From positions 1-5,663 of the forward strand of contig MGRY01000145.1 of assembly GCA_001799045.1 (NCBI GenBank): a DNA stretch of 5,663 nt, given 5' to 3'. Below the pieces are notes generated by a model. That model worked only from the letters and a program-made list of their open reading frames with translations. It searched no databases and was not told the DNA's origin. Source of the DNA: Deltaproteobacteria bacterium RIFCSPLOWO2_02_56_12 (GTDB lineage Bacteria > Desulfobacterota > Binatia > UBA9968). Position 1 is the stretch's first letter, and every line of letters begins with the position of its first letter. The position numbers were made by a program, and so were the translations under genes. Positions 1 through 5,630 of the stretch are shown piece after piece.

Positions 1-409
1 GTTGAGCATTGGAGGCAAGTAGTTGGCGCAACCGAACAAAGGTTCGCATAATCTCGACGTTGACTTGAATAGCACGCCTGCTCCGCAAAACACTCGAAAG
101 CATGGCAACGCCTTGTTCCGTAAAGACGTAAGGTGGATGCCGCCGGCCACCACGGCCTGACTTTGAGGTCACAAATTGTGACCTCAAACTTGAGGTGCCA
201 AAATGGAACCTCAAGTTCTCAACCTCCTGAGGAGTGAGTCGGAACATGAAATCTTCCGGAAACCGATCCAAATTTCGCTTTACTGCTTGATTCAGCGCCT
301 TCGTTTCCACTCCGTAAAGCTCTGCCAGATCAGCATCCAGCATCACTTTATGTCCTCGAAGGAGAAAGATTAAGCTCTCAATCCGCTCGATTGGAACTAG
401 GTCCGCCAC
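1..409 (-). CDS. ORF6N-domain DNA-binding protein, N-terminal part, cut by the window edge
   Basis: Translating the minus strand from a GTG at 407-409 gives 136 uninterrupted codons that run off the window start. Landmarks fit the ORF6N (KilA-N-associated) family: a start like VADLVPIERIESLIFLLRGH, then KVMLDADLAELYGV, the KRNLDRFPEDFMFRLT segment around residues 44-59, and FTEQGVAMLSSVLRSRRAI around residues 96-114, followed by MRTFVRLRQLLA. Family members are DNA-binding proteins common on phages and mobile elements and also scattered through chromosomes; the role of most is unknown. The GTG is chosen because AAAGGAG lies about 10 bases upstream; an ATG between them is out of frame and hits a stop quickly. 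The variable stretch at residues 65-82 is a nine-residue tandem repeat (NLRFHFGTS, SLRSQFVTS). The C-terminal part lies outside the window. Family call is strong, function is not known. Confidence 0.9.
   Translation of the reverse strand, partial: MADLVPIERIESLIFLLRGHKVMLDADLAELYGVETKALNQAVKRNLDRFPEDFMFRLTPQEVENLRFHFGTSSLRSQFVTSKSGRGGRRHPPYVFTEQGVAMLSSVLRSRRAIQVNVEIMRTFVRLRQLLASNAQ
164..217 (-). repeat. 27-bp in-frame tandem repeat, each copy a dyad
   Basis: Two adjacent 27-base units inside the ORF6N gene (217-191 and 190-164, minus strand) are identical at about 20 of 27 positions and encode NLRFHFGTS and SLRSQFVTS. Each unit overlaps an inverted repeat with ends TTGAGGT/ACCTCAA. The dyad at 162-188 has perfect 13-base arms around one central base. 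The dyad at 190-214 has 11-base arms with one mismatch and a 3-base centre. Differences between the copies keep the dyad: a C/G pair in one is an A/T pair in the other, and the one mismatched position in the first copy is paired in the second. Confidence 0.85.
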
Positions 410-628
410 CTAACATCTACTCCTTTACTGAAACCAAGATTTAAGGCCTAGGTCTCGTGATTTTTAATTTCACTAGCCGCCAAAAAATCTCGGCTGAGAG
501 AGGCAGTCCGGGCGATGGTGCAGAATCCGAGATGTGACCGGATCGAACGACCCAGCCTAAATATGAGGCCCTTATTTCGCCAGGAATCTTATATGCCCTG
601 GGATCTCTGTTTGTCGTAAGTCGCTTTT

Positions 629-646
629 CCTCCTTTAGCCTCCTTA
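629..646 (-). other. Two orphan Shine-Dalgarno-like sequences after the cytochrome gene
   Basis: Just past the cytochrome stop (648-650), the minus strand reads TAAGGAGG (646-639) and then AAAGGAGG (636-629), spaced 10 bases apart. Both are near-perfect ribosome-binding sequences, but no ATG, GTG or TTG follows at usable distance. The frame of the cytochrome itself stays open past its TAG for about 69 codons, to a TAA near 434, without a start codon at the right place. They may be leftovers of a lost downstream gene or chance purine-rich sequence. Confidence 0.4.
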
Positions 647-647
647 T

Positions 648-2459
648 CTACGACGCCTTGGCCACCTTCCGGAATTGATGACAATCCCGGCACAGCCCCT
701 CGGCGTTGTGGGCCTTCTTATCCTGATGACAGGTGAGGCAAACCTCCCTTTTGGTTACTTTCCACCCGTGGGGAAGATGACAGGTCGTGCATTCTGCCGC
801 GGAGTGGGTGGGTTTCAGATGGAGTTCACTACGAGTCGGATGACAGGTGACACAAGCAGTGGTGGGTTTGCGACTCTGTTCCTTCAGGTGGCACTGGGCG
901 CAGGGAAAGGCCATAGGGGCGTCTGCCGGACGCGCATGGCAGGAGGCGCATTCTCCTTGCAAGCCTCTTCCTCTCCAGTGACACTGATTGCAACTGAGCT
1001 CGGCATGCTTTCCACGAAGGGGCCATGGATGGTTGAATTTCTCGACCACTGCGACTTCCGTCGGGCTGGGGACCTTGGTTTCCTGCCCGATGATCGTATG
1101 ACACAGCTGGCAATCTTTTCGAATAATTTTTCCTTCCCGGCTCACATGGTTCCCTTCGTGGCAGCGAAAGCAACCGGGGTATAAGGTGTGGCCGATATTG
1201 TCGGGATGAGTGCGCCAATCCACTTTCATCTCGGGGAAAAAATTGGTCTGATAGATCCGCTGAACCTCCGCGATGGCCTTTTTGATCGCCTCCCGTTTTA
1301 CCGCGTAGATCTTGGGATATTGGGTCACATAGAAACTATCCAGCAATGTCGCGACGCCTTCTCTGGCCTTTTCCTTGCTCGGATAGGGCTGGCTCAAAAC
1401 GCGCACCGCCTCTCTCTTGATGTAGGGAAGGTTACTGTCGATGAGGCCTCTAAGCAATGCATTGTCGACAGCGCTATCCGGGTCGCGGAAGATATGACTC
1501 GGGCGGTTATGGCAGTCCATGCAGTCCATCCGCCTGACTTCCAGCTTCTTTATCTCTTCAGGGCTCAAGGGGGCAGTCCGATCGAAGTATTCAGTTACCC
1601 GCCCCTGTCTATCCTTCATTCTCACCCAAGGAATCTTCTGCCGCTTGTGGTCCGCAGCCCCATACCACACCTCGTTGGCAATGTTCATATGCCAATGTAT
1701 TCCCGCGGTAATGCCGGTGGTCGGACTGCCGCCCCCGGTGCGGATGAGGGTCCTGACCTGGCGCACGCTGTTCTTTTCGTCATGCCCGAATCGGGTAATG
1801 ACTTTTAACTGAGCGCCAAAAAACTTTTCCGGCCAGTGACACTGCTCACAGGTCTCCTGAGCCGGGCGGAGGTTTTCAACCGGCGTCGGTATCGGACGGG
1901 GATACTTTTGGAAAAGAACGGAATAGATCTGGTAGGCGCCCGAAAGTTTCGACCGAACGTACCATCCCGCCCCCGATCCTACGTGACATTCTGCGCACGT
2001 CACCCGGGCATGGGGCGAGTCCTGGTAGGCTGTGTGCTCCGGCTCCATCACCGAGTGACAGAGCTCGCCGCAGAAGGTAACCGAGTCGGTGAAATGGTAG
2101 GCCTGATAACTGATAGCAGAGATCATCCCCATAAGGACAAGCGATGAAAGAACGACGAGGAAAAGGATCCCGCGGGTTTTTGGATTATTCAGATCGATGC
2201 GGGGATAAAGCGGGAGATCCCCTCCTTTGACCCGCCGCCGCCGCTCCATCAGGGCGCCTACGGGAATGAGAAAAACTCCGAACAGTAGAAGTCCGGGATA
2301 GATTATGTAAATGAAAATACCGATGTAGGGATTTGCCTTCCCCAATATCGCCTCAACCACCAGCAAGAAGGCGATTGAGAGAAGGCTGAAAAACACCAGC
2401 CCGGCGCCTACGAGGCTTAAAGGATGGTGCAGGAGACTGCGAATGCGACCGTCAGGCAA
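648..2459 (-). CDS. NapC/NirT-like membrane-anchored multiheme cytochrome c, 13 candidate hemes
   Basis: A 603-residue electron-transfer protein anchored in the inner membrane with its hemes in the periplasm. Three hydrophobic segments lie at about 14-38, 46-70 and 97-120; the RRRR cluster after the second puts the 71-96 loop in the cytoplasm and the heme region outside by the positive-inside rule. Heme motifs: one CX3CH at C130-H135 (CGELCH, followed by Met138), then CXXCH starting at C155, C204, C313, C430, C450, C490, C504, C520, C536, C557, C574 and C590. Seven of them crowd into the last 115 residues. The first four with their SPHARVTCAECH and LRPAQETCEQCHWPEKF contexts resemble NapC/NirT-type cytochromes that take electrons from quinol; the C-terminal part looks like an added multiheme wire. 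NapC/NrfH proteins are usually about 150-200 residues with four hemes, so this is far longer. The start is TTG: an in-frame TAA sits two codons upstream and a GAGGGGGG sequence lies 7 bases before it. It follows the regulator gene on the same strand but is separated by an opposite-strand gene. Redox partner and terminal acceptor are unknown. Confidence 0.93.
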   Translation of the reverse strand: MPDGRIRSLLHHPLSLVGAGLVFFSLLSIAFLLVVEAILGKANPYIGIFIYIIYPGLLLFGVFLIPVGALMERRRRVKGGDLPLYPRIDLNNPKTRGILFLVVLSSLVLMGMISAISYQAYHFTDSVTFCGELCHSVMEPEHTAYQDSPHARVTCAECHVGSGAGWYVRSKLSGAYQIYSVLFQKYPRPIPTPVENLRPAQETCEQCHWPEKFFGAQLKVITRFGHDEKNSVRQVRTLIRTGGGSPTTGITAGIHWHMNIANEVWYGAADHKRQKIPWVRMKDRQGRVTEYFDRTAPLSPEEIKKLEVRRMDCMDCHNRPSHIFRDPDSAVDNALLRGLIDSNLPYIKREAVRVLSQPYPSKEKAREGVATLLDSFYVTQYPKIYAVKREAIKKAIAEVQRIYQTNFFPEMKVDWRTHPDNIGHTLYPGCFRCHEGNHVSREGKIIRKDCQLCHTIIGQETKVPSPTEVAVVEKFNHPWPLRGKHAELSCNQCHWRGRGLQGECASCHARPADAPMAFPCAQCHLKEQSRKPTTACVTCHPTRSELHLKPTHSAAECTTCHLPHGWKVTKREVCLTCHQDKKAHNAEGLCRDCHQFRKVAKAS

Positions 2460-2466
2460 TGGTTAA

Positions 2467-2474
2467 CCCCCCTC
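2467..2474 (-). promoter_or_regulatory. Ribosome binding site fixing the TTG start of the cytochrome
   Basis: The minus strand reads GAGGGGGG, then 7 bases (TTAACCA), then TTG at 2459-2457. The TAA inside that spacer is in frame with the coding sequence, so no upstream start is possible. The next in-frame ATG lies at residue 71, after two of the three membrane segments. Confidence 0.6.
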
Positions 2475-2492
2475 TCGTATGAGCATAGGTAC

Positions 2493-2523
2493 TTTTTCCC
2501 CAAGAAACAGGCAATTTTTCCCC
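2493..2523 (-). promoter_or_regulatory. Paired direct repeats upstream of the cytochrome
   Basis: GGGGAAAAA occurs twice on the minus strand (2523-2515 and 2501-2493), 22 bases apart, about two helical turns, and 34-64 bases upstream of the cytochrome start. A sequence TACCTAT (2491-2485), matching the NarL-type heptamer TACYYMT, directly follows the second copy. The spacing and position suit an activator-binding site for a NarL/FixJ-type regulator, but a single heptamer match in a region of this size can arise by chance. No convincing -35/-10 pair was found. Confidence 0.3.
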
Positions 2524-2588
2524 GCTTTCCAGGGCATCTTCCGGATAGATTATTTTCTCCTCGCTGCTTATATTAACCTCAAAATAAA

Positions 2589-2604
2589 CAGGCGAATACG
2601 CCTG
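2589..2604 (+). promoter_or_regulatory. Short perfect hairpin/dyad in the divergent intergenic region
   Basis: CAGGCG and CGCCTG flank the loop AATA, giving a perfect 6-base stem. It ends 24 bases before the ATG of the plus-strand membrane protein and lies about 130 bases upstream of the cytochrome start. An AT-rich stretch with TATATT (2569-2574) just before it could be a -10 element for the plus-strand gene, though no matching -35 is clear. It could be an operator or part of a leader hairpin. Confidence 0.35.
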
Positions 2605-2628
2605 GGGAAGCGAAAGGGGGATAAAACA

Positions 2629-2940
2629 ATGGCACGATATCATGGCGGCAAATGGGTCAAGGCGGGCTTTTACTGGAGTCCCGCACGATGGGAGATAATC
2701 ACCATCCCAAAAGGAGGCAGGGCCCTCCCCGGCGGTGAGGAACTGAGCTATTTCCGAGTCCCGGTCCTTTTCATCCTGGTGCTCGGCCCCCTGATGGGAG
2801 CGGTCTATGTAATCTTTCTTCCTCTCATCGGCTTCGGCTTGTTCTTCGGCTTTGCCGGGAAGAAGCTCTTCCTCTTCTTCAGAAGGGCCGTCAAGAGCGT
2901 TATCGAAAAGTTGGCGGCGCTCCGCGAAGAAGAAGGGTAA
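2629..2940 (+). CDS. Small conserved-looking inner-membrane protein of unknown function
   Basis: A 103-residue protein. The N-terminal 42 residues are soluble and rich in Gly, Trp and Tyr (HGGKWVKAGFYWSPARWEI, then PKGGRALPGGEE). Residues about 44-77 form one long or two closely packed hydrophobic segments (VPVLFILVLGPLMGAVYVIFL, then PLIGFGLFFGFAG). The C-terminus is basic-amphipathic (FRRAVKSVIEKLAALREEEG), probably cytoplasmic. The ATG at 2629 is preferred because AAAGGGGG lies 8 bases upstream; the frame is open further upstream to an ATG at 2479, but that start lacks a ribosome site and adds no protein-like sequence. There is no heme motif, no cysteine and no catalytic signature. It is the only plus-strand gene here, divergent from the cytochrome and convergent with the regulator (38 bases apart). 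I do not recognise the family with certainty; a cytochrome-associated or regulatory membrane role is a guess from context. Confidence 0.8.
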   Translation: MARYHGGKWVKAGFYWSPARWEIITIPKGGRALPGGEELSYFRVPVLFILVLGPLMGAVYVIFLPLIGFGLFFGFAGKKLFLFFRRAVKSVIEKLAALREEEG

Positions 2941-2978
2941 GGGGTCAGGCAGGCACTTGAAGGCGGGGACGGCCTTAG

Positions 2979-3632
2979 TCACTTGACAATTCCTCGCTCA
3001 AGAGCGAACCGGATGAGTTCAGCTCTATTGTGGATACCGAGCTTCTCCGTCAGGTGGGCGCGGTGTCCCATGGCGGTCTTGACGCTGATCGCCAAGAGCT
3101 CGGCGATTTCCTTGTTGGTCTTCCCTTCGGCAACAAGTTTAAGTACCTGCTTCTCCCGGTCGGTTAAGTTCTCATAGGGGTCCTCATTCTCGGAAGGCTT
3201 AGCCCTGCCACGGTACCCCTCGATCACGGCGGGGGCGATATCCGGGTGGAGGAAGGTCCCTCCCTGATAGACTGCCCTTATGGCGGCGACCAGTTCGGCT
3301 CCCGCAGCCCGTTTTACCACGTATCCCGAAACGCCTGCCTTGAGGAAGCGATAAAGGTATTCTTTATTTGCATACTGGGTGAGGATCAGGATCTTCACAT
3401 CGGGAAAAAGCTTCTTGAGCTCCAGGGTTGCCTCCAGACCCCCTAATCCCGGCATCGCGATATCTAGCAGCACGATATCCGGGCGAAGCTTTTTTACCTG
3501 TTCGATTGCCTCACTCCCGTCCGCCGCCTCCCCTGCCACTTCCAGATCGTTGTAGCTCGAAAGAAGGGCCCTGATCCCCTCACGGAAGAGGGCATGATCG
3601 TCCGCAATGAGAATCTTGATCTTACCCATCAT
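2979..3632 (-). CDS. NarL/FixJ-family response regulator (REC plus LuxR-type HTH)
   Basis: A 217-residue DNA-binding transcription regulator of normal length for the family. The receiver domain (about 4-120) has the acidic pair Asp11-Asp12 (IADDH), the phosphoacceptor Asp57 in DIVLLDIAMPG, Thr85 (ILTQY) and Lys107 (YVVKRA). The LuxR-type helix-turn-helix covers about 155-212, starting LTDREKQVLKLVAEGKTNKEI and ending EKLGIHNRAELIRFALERGIV. The recognition helix reads SVKTAMGHRAHL, where many relatives have SVKTVxxH followed by R. All residues needed for phosphorylation are present. Two adjacent ATGs are possible; the first, at 3632, has AAAGGG about 8 bases upstream. It begins 16 bases after the stop of the histidine kinase and its ribosome site sits in that gap, so the pair is almost certainly one transcript. 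Likely targets are the neighbouring cytochrome and membrane-protein promoters (inference). Confidence 0.96.
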   Translation of the reverse strand: MMGKIKILIADDHALFREGIRALLSSYNDLEVAGEAADGSEAIEQVKKLRPDIVLLDIAMPGLGGLEATLELKKLFPDVKILILTQYANKEYLYRFLKAGVSGYVVKRAAGAELVAAIRAVYQGGTFLHPDIAPAVIEGYRGRAKPSENEDPYENLTDREKQVLKLVAEGKTNKEIAELLAISVKTAMGHRAHLTEKLGIHNRAELIRFALERGIVK

Positions 3633-3648
3633 CGATGGCCCTTTAACT

Positions 3649-5493
3649 TCATATCAAGTAGCCGTCCCCGGGAATTTCTATAGTGAGCCGTGTGCCTCCC
3701 CCCGGTTCCGAATAAATAGTAAAGGCCCCGTCCAGCAGGGCCGCCCGTTCTCTCATGCCAAGGAGCCCAATAGCTCTATCGGCAGACCCGACAACTTTTT
3801 CTGGTTCAAAACCCTTCCCGTTGTCCTCGACCTGAAGGCGAAGCAGTCTATCGCCAAACTCGATCACGATCCTCACGCTGTTAGCCTCCGCATGCCTGGC
3901 AATGTTGGAGATAGCCTCTTGCCCGATCCTGAAGAGTGTCGTCTCGATCTCAGGCTTGAGCCTCCGCTCCGTCCCGACGACCTCGAATGTAAGGTCAATT
4001 CCCAAAGGTTCCAGGCGGCTTTCGGCAACCCACCGGATGGCCGAAGGGAGACCAAGGTCATCTAGAACAGATGGCCTAAGGTCATATATCAAGCGGTGAA
4101 TGCTATCTAAGGTCCTATTGGCCAAAGCCTTCATGCGCATGAGCCTCTCTTTAAGCGGCTCGGAAGCGCTGCTGACGCTCGTCTCGACCGAAAGCAGGAG
4201 GGTCGCCAGGTCCTGGCTGGTCTCGTCATGGAGCTCGCGAGCGATCCTCTTCCGCTCCTCCTCTTGGACGCTGATCACTTTTCTCAAAAGCTCTCCCCGC
4301 GTCTCCTCCTTGCGCTGAAGTTCCTGATAGAGGGCCTTCAGCTCCTGAGTTCGCTCCTCAACCCTTTTTTCTAAATCTCGCTTCCCCTCCGCGATCGTAT
4401 CCAAGGAGGTCTTTAGCTTCATCTGCATCTGATCCAAGGACAGTGCGAGAGAGCCGATCTCGTCCTCACCGAACTGAGGGATCGGCCTGTCGAGGTCCCC
4501 TTTGGCAATTCGCTTCGCAGCCTCAGTCAAGACTCCCAAGGGCTTGGTCACGCTCCGCGCCACTCCCCCGGCAAAGAGGAGCGCCACCACGATAGTCAAG
4601 GAGCCGAGAAACAAAAATCGCCGCTCCATAGCGAACGCCGGAGCGAGGGCCTCCTTTTCCGCCTGCCGGATGCTCAAGGCCCAGGGCGCATTGGTTAAGG
4701 GTGCAAAAGCAACGACCTCCCGCTCGCGCTCGGGAAAGCCCTTCTGTTCGTGACAAGTGTGGCAGGTCCCTACCACAGATCTCTTTTCTCGGATCAAGCC
4801 GGCCAAGAAGCGACCGTGGTCGCTATCGATGAAGGCGCGCTCCGGCTTATTGGAAGCGAGCACGATTCCACGGCCATCTACGAGATCCAGATAGGTCGTA
4901 TCGCCCAGCCGGATCGGGTGGAGAAGAGAGCGGAAGCGGAGACTTCCCGGGTCCAACTCTCCTCCCACCGCTCCCACCAAATCGCCGCGCCAGTCACGGA
5001 TCGGCACCACAGCGTAGATCCTCCTAACCCCATCAAGGATAAGGTTCGATACCTCCGGCCTACCCGCTTCAAGCGCAGCGCGAATCGGCGCAAGCAGGGA
5101 GAGGTCCTTATCTATACCGGCAGGTCGCCTAGGCTCCGCCCAGACCATCTTTCCTGTCCGGTCCACCAAGAAGACTCCTTCGGTAAAGATAGACTGTAGA
5201 AAGGCCTCCCTAAGCGCCGTTTTTACAGTTTTTGGCGGATCCTTTTCAAAACCAAACCGGGCACCCAATGCCACTTCCTGTAACAGGATCAGATTTGACT
5301 TCAGGATATAATCCAGATTGTCGGCCAAAGCCTGAACGAGATGCTGGCGTTCGCTCAAGGCTCGACTGGACAGCTCTTGGCTTCCCCACTGGCTGGAGAC
5401 CAGGAGGATCGTCGCCAGGGCCACCATCCACAACCCAACCAGGAGGACGATACGCCCCCGAAGATTCCTCTTGAGGAAACGGAACGGGTTCAC
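3649..5493 (-). CDS. NarX-like sensor histidine kinase with periplasmic Cache-type sensor and a heme c motif
   Basis: A 614-residue membrane kinase. First membrane helix about 14-33; periplasmic sensor about 34-290; second helix about 293-313; HAMP about 314-367 (Pro318, GEDEIGSLA near 342-350); coiled coil about 368-410; HisKA_3 dimerisation domain with His422 in ARELHDETSQ; HATPase domain with N-box Asn530 (GQEAISNIARHA), DNGKGF at 557-562, GLLGMRERA at 576-584 and GGGTRL at 598-603. This is the HPK7/NarX-DegS class that pairs with LuxR-type regulators, as the next gene confirms. The sensor resembles a double Cache domain: repeated strand patterns FLVDRTGKMVWAE and YLDLVDGRGIVLAS, and an ending VVAFAPLTNAPWALSIRQAE. 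In its membrane-proximal half sits CHTCH (Cys244, Cys247, His248), a standard covalent heme c site. The start is GTG with AGGGG 7 bases upstream; the ATG at 5500 is out of frame. Ligand is unknown; a redox or gas signal via heme is the simplest proposal. Confidence 0.95.
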   Translation of the reverse strand: MNPFRFLKRNLRGRIVLLVGLWMVALATILLVSSQWGSQELSSRALSERQHLVQALADNLDYILKSNLILLQEVALGARFGFEKDPPKTVKTALREAFLQSIFTEGVFLVDRTGKMVWAEPRRPAGIDKDLSLLAPIRAALEAGRPEVSNLILDGVRRIYAVVPIRDWRGDLVGAVGGELDPGSLRFRSLLHPIRLGDTTYLDLVDGRGIVLASNKPERAFIDSDHGRFLAGLIREKRSVVGTCHTCHEQKGFPEREREVVAFAPLTNAPWALSIRQAEKEALAPAFAMERRFLFLGSLTIVVALLFAGGVARSVTKPLGVLTEAAKRIAKGDLDRPIPQFGEDEIGSLALSLDQMQMKLKTSLDTIAEGKRDLEKRVEERTQELKALYQELQRKEETRGELLRKVISVQEEERKRIARELHDETSQDLATLLLSVETSVSSASEPLKERLMRMKALANRTLDSIHRLIYDLRPSVLDDLGLPSAIRWVAESRLEPLGIDLTFEVVGTERRLKPEIETTLFRIGQEAISNIARHAEANSVRIVIEFGDRLLRLQVEDNGKGFEPEKVVGSADRAIGLLGMRERAALLDGAFTIYSEPGGGTRLTIEIPGDGYLI

Positions 5494-5500
5494 CAGACAT

Positions 5501-5505
5501 CCCCT
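5501..5505 (-). promoter_or_regulatory. Ribosome binding site fixing the GTG start of the kinase
   Basis: The minus strand reads AGGGG, seven bases, then GTG (5493). The spacer contains an ATG (5500-5498) in another frame, which would open only a shadow reading frame of 84 codons. Starting at GTG gives the expected basic N-terminus (FRFLKRNLRGR) ahead of the first membrane helix. Confidence 0.6.
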
Positions 5506-5521
5506 GTGATTCTAAGGAAAC

Positions 5522-5537
5522 TAATACAAACGTATTA
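5522..5537 (-). promoter_or_regulatory. AT-rich dyad in the leader of the two-component operon
   Basis: TAATAC and GTATTA flank AAAC, a perfect 6-base inverted repeat 29-44 bases upstream of the kinase start. Each arm resembles a -10 hexamer, and the site is where a promoter or operator for the kinase-regulator operon would be expected. No clear -35 accompanies it, so this is a candidate only. Confidence 0.3.
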
Positions 5538-5568
5538 AGTCATGTTACATTATCGTCGATCCAGCGTT

Positions 5569-5630
5569 AGATGCTTCACTGCGTTCAGCATGACAAAAAG
5601 AGTGTCATTCTGAGCGCAAGCGAAGAATCT
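5569..5630. repeat. Imperfect inverted repeat of the TGTCATTCTGAGCG type
   Basis: Two copies of a 27-28 base unit face each other across a 7-base loop (AAAAGAG, 5596-5602). The right copy (5603-5630) begins TGTCATTCTGAGCGCAAG and ends GAAGAATCT. The left copy (5569-5595), read on the minus strand, begins TGTCATGCTGAACGCAG and ends GAAGCATCT; they differ at four positions and one inserted base. Units of the form GTCATTCTGAGCG..GAAGAATCT are a familiar dispersed palindromic repeat in many bacterial genomes, usually intergenic. A T-rich run (5636-5640) follows on the plus strand, but no plus-strand gene precedes it that would need a terminator. Confidence 0.75.

Noticed and set aside
470..495. 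AGCCG/CGGCT stem near an A/T run as a terminator for the cytochrome transcript
   Set aside because: The stem is five bases with a long loop that itself contains the A/T run; the geometry does not fit an intrinsic terminator.
520..570. tRNA-like sequence around GGATCGAACGACCC
   Set aside because: No acceptor stem, anticodon arm or consistent cloverleaf could be drawn on either strand.
675..1184. A 169-codon plus-strand frame with repeated MTG-like segments
   Set aside because: The repetition is the complement of recurring CXXCH codons in the cytochrome tail, not a protein repeat.
1188..1808. A 206-codon plus-strand frame inside the cytochrome gene
   Set aside because: It lies wholly opposite the cytochrome, whose heme motifs and membrane segments are unambiguous; the frame has no domain and no ribosome site.
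2941..2978. Possible bidirectional terminator between the convergent genes
   Set aside because: Only a weak AAGGC/GCCTT stem is present with no T-run on either side.
2452..2982. A 176-codon minus-strand reading frame covering the small membrane gene
   Set aside because: It is the complement of a plus-strand gene with a clear hydrophobic core and ribosome site; its acidic run is the mirror of Phe/Leu/Ser codons, and it overlaps the cytochrome start and the regulator stop.
4750..5199. A 149-codon plus-strand frame opposite the kinase sensor region
   Set aside because: Shadow of the kinase gene; no recognisable features.
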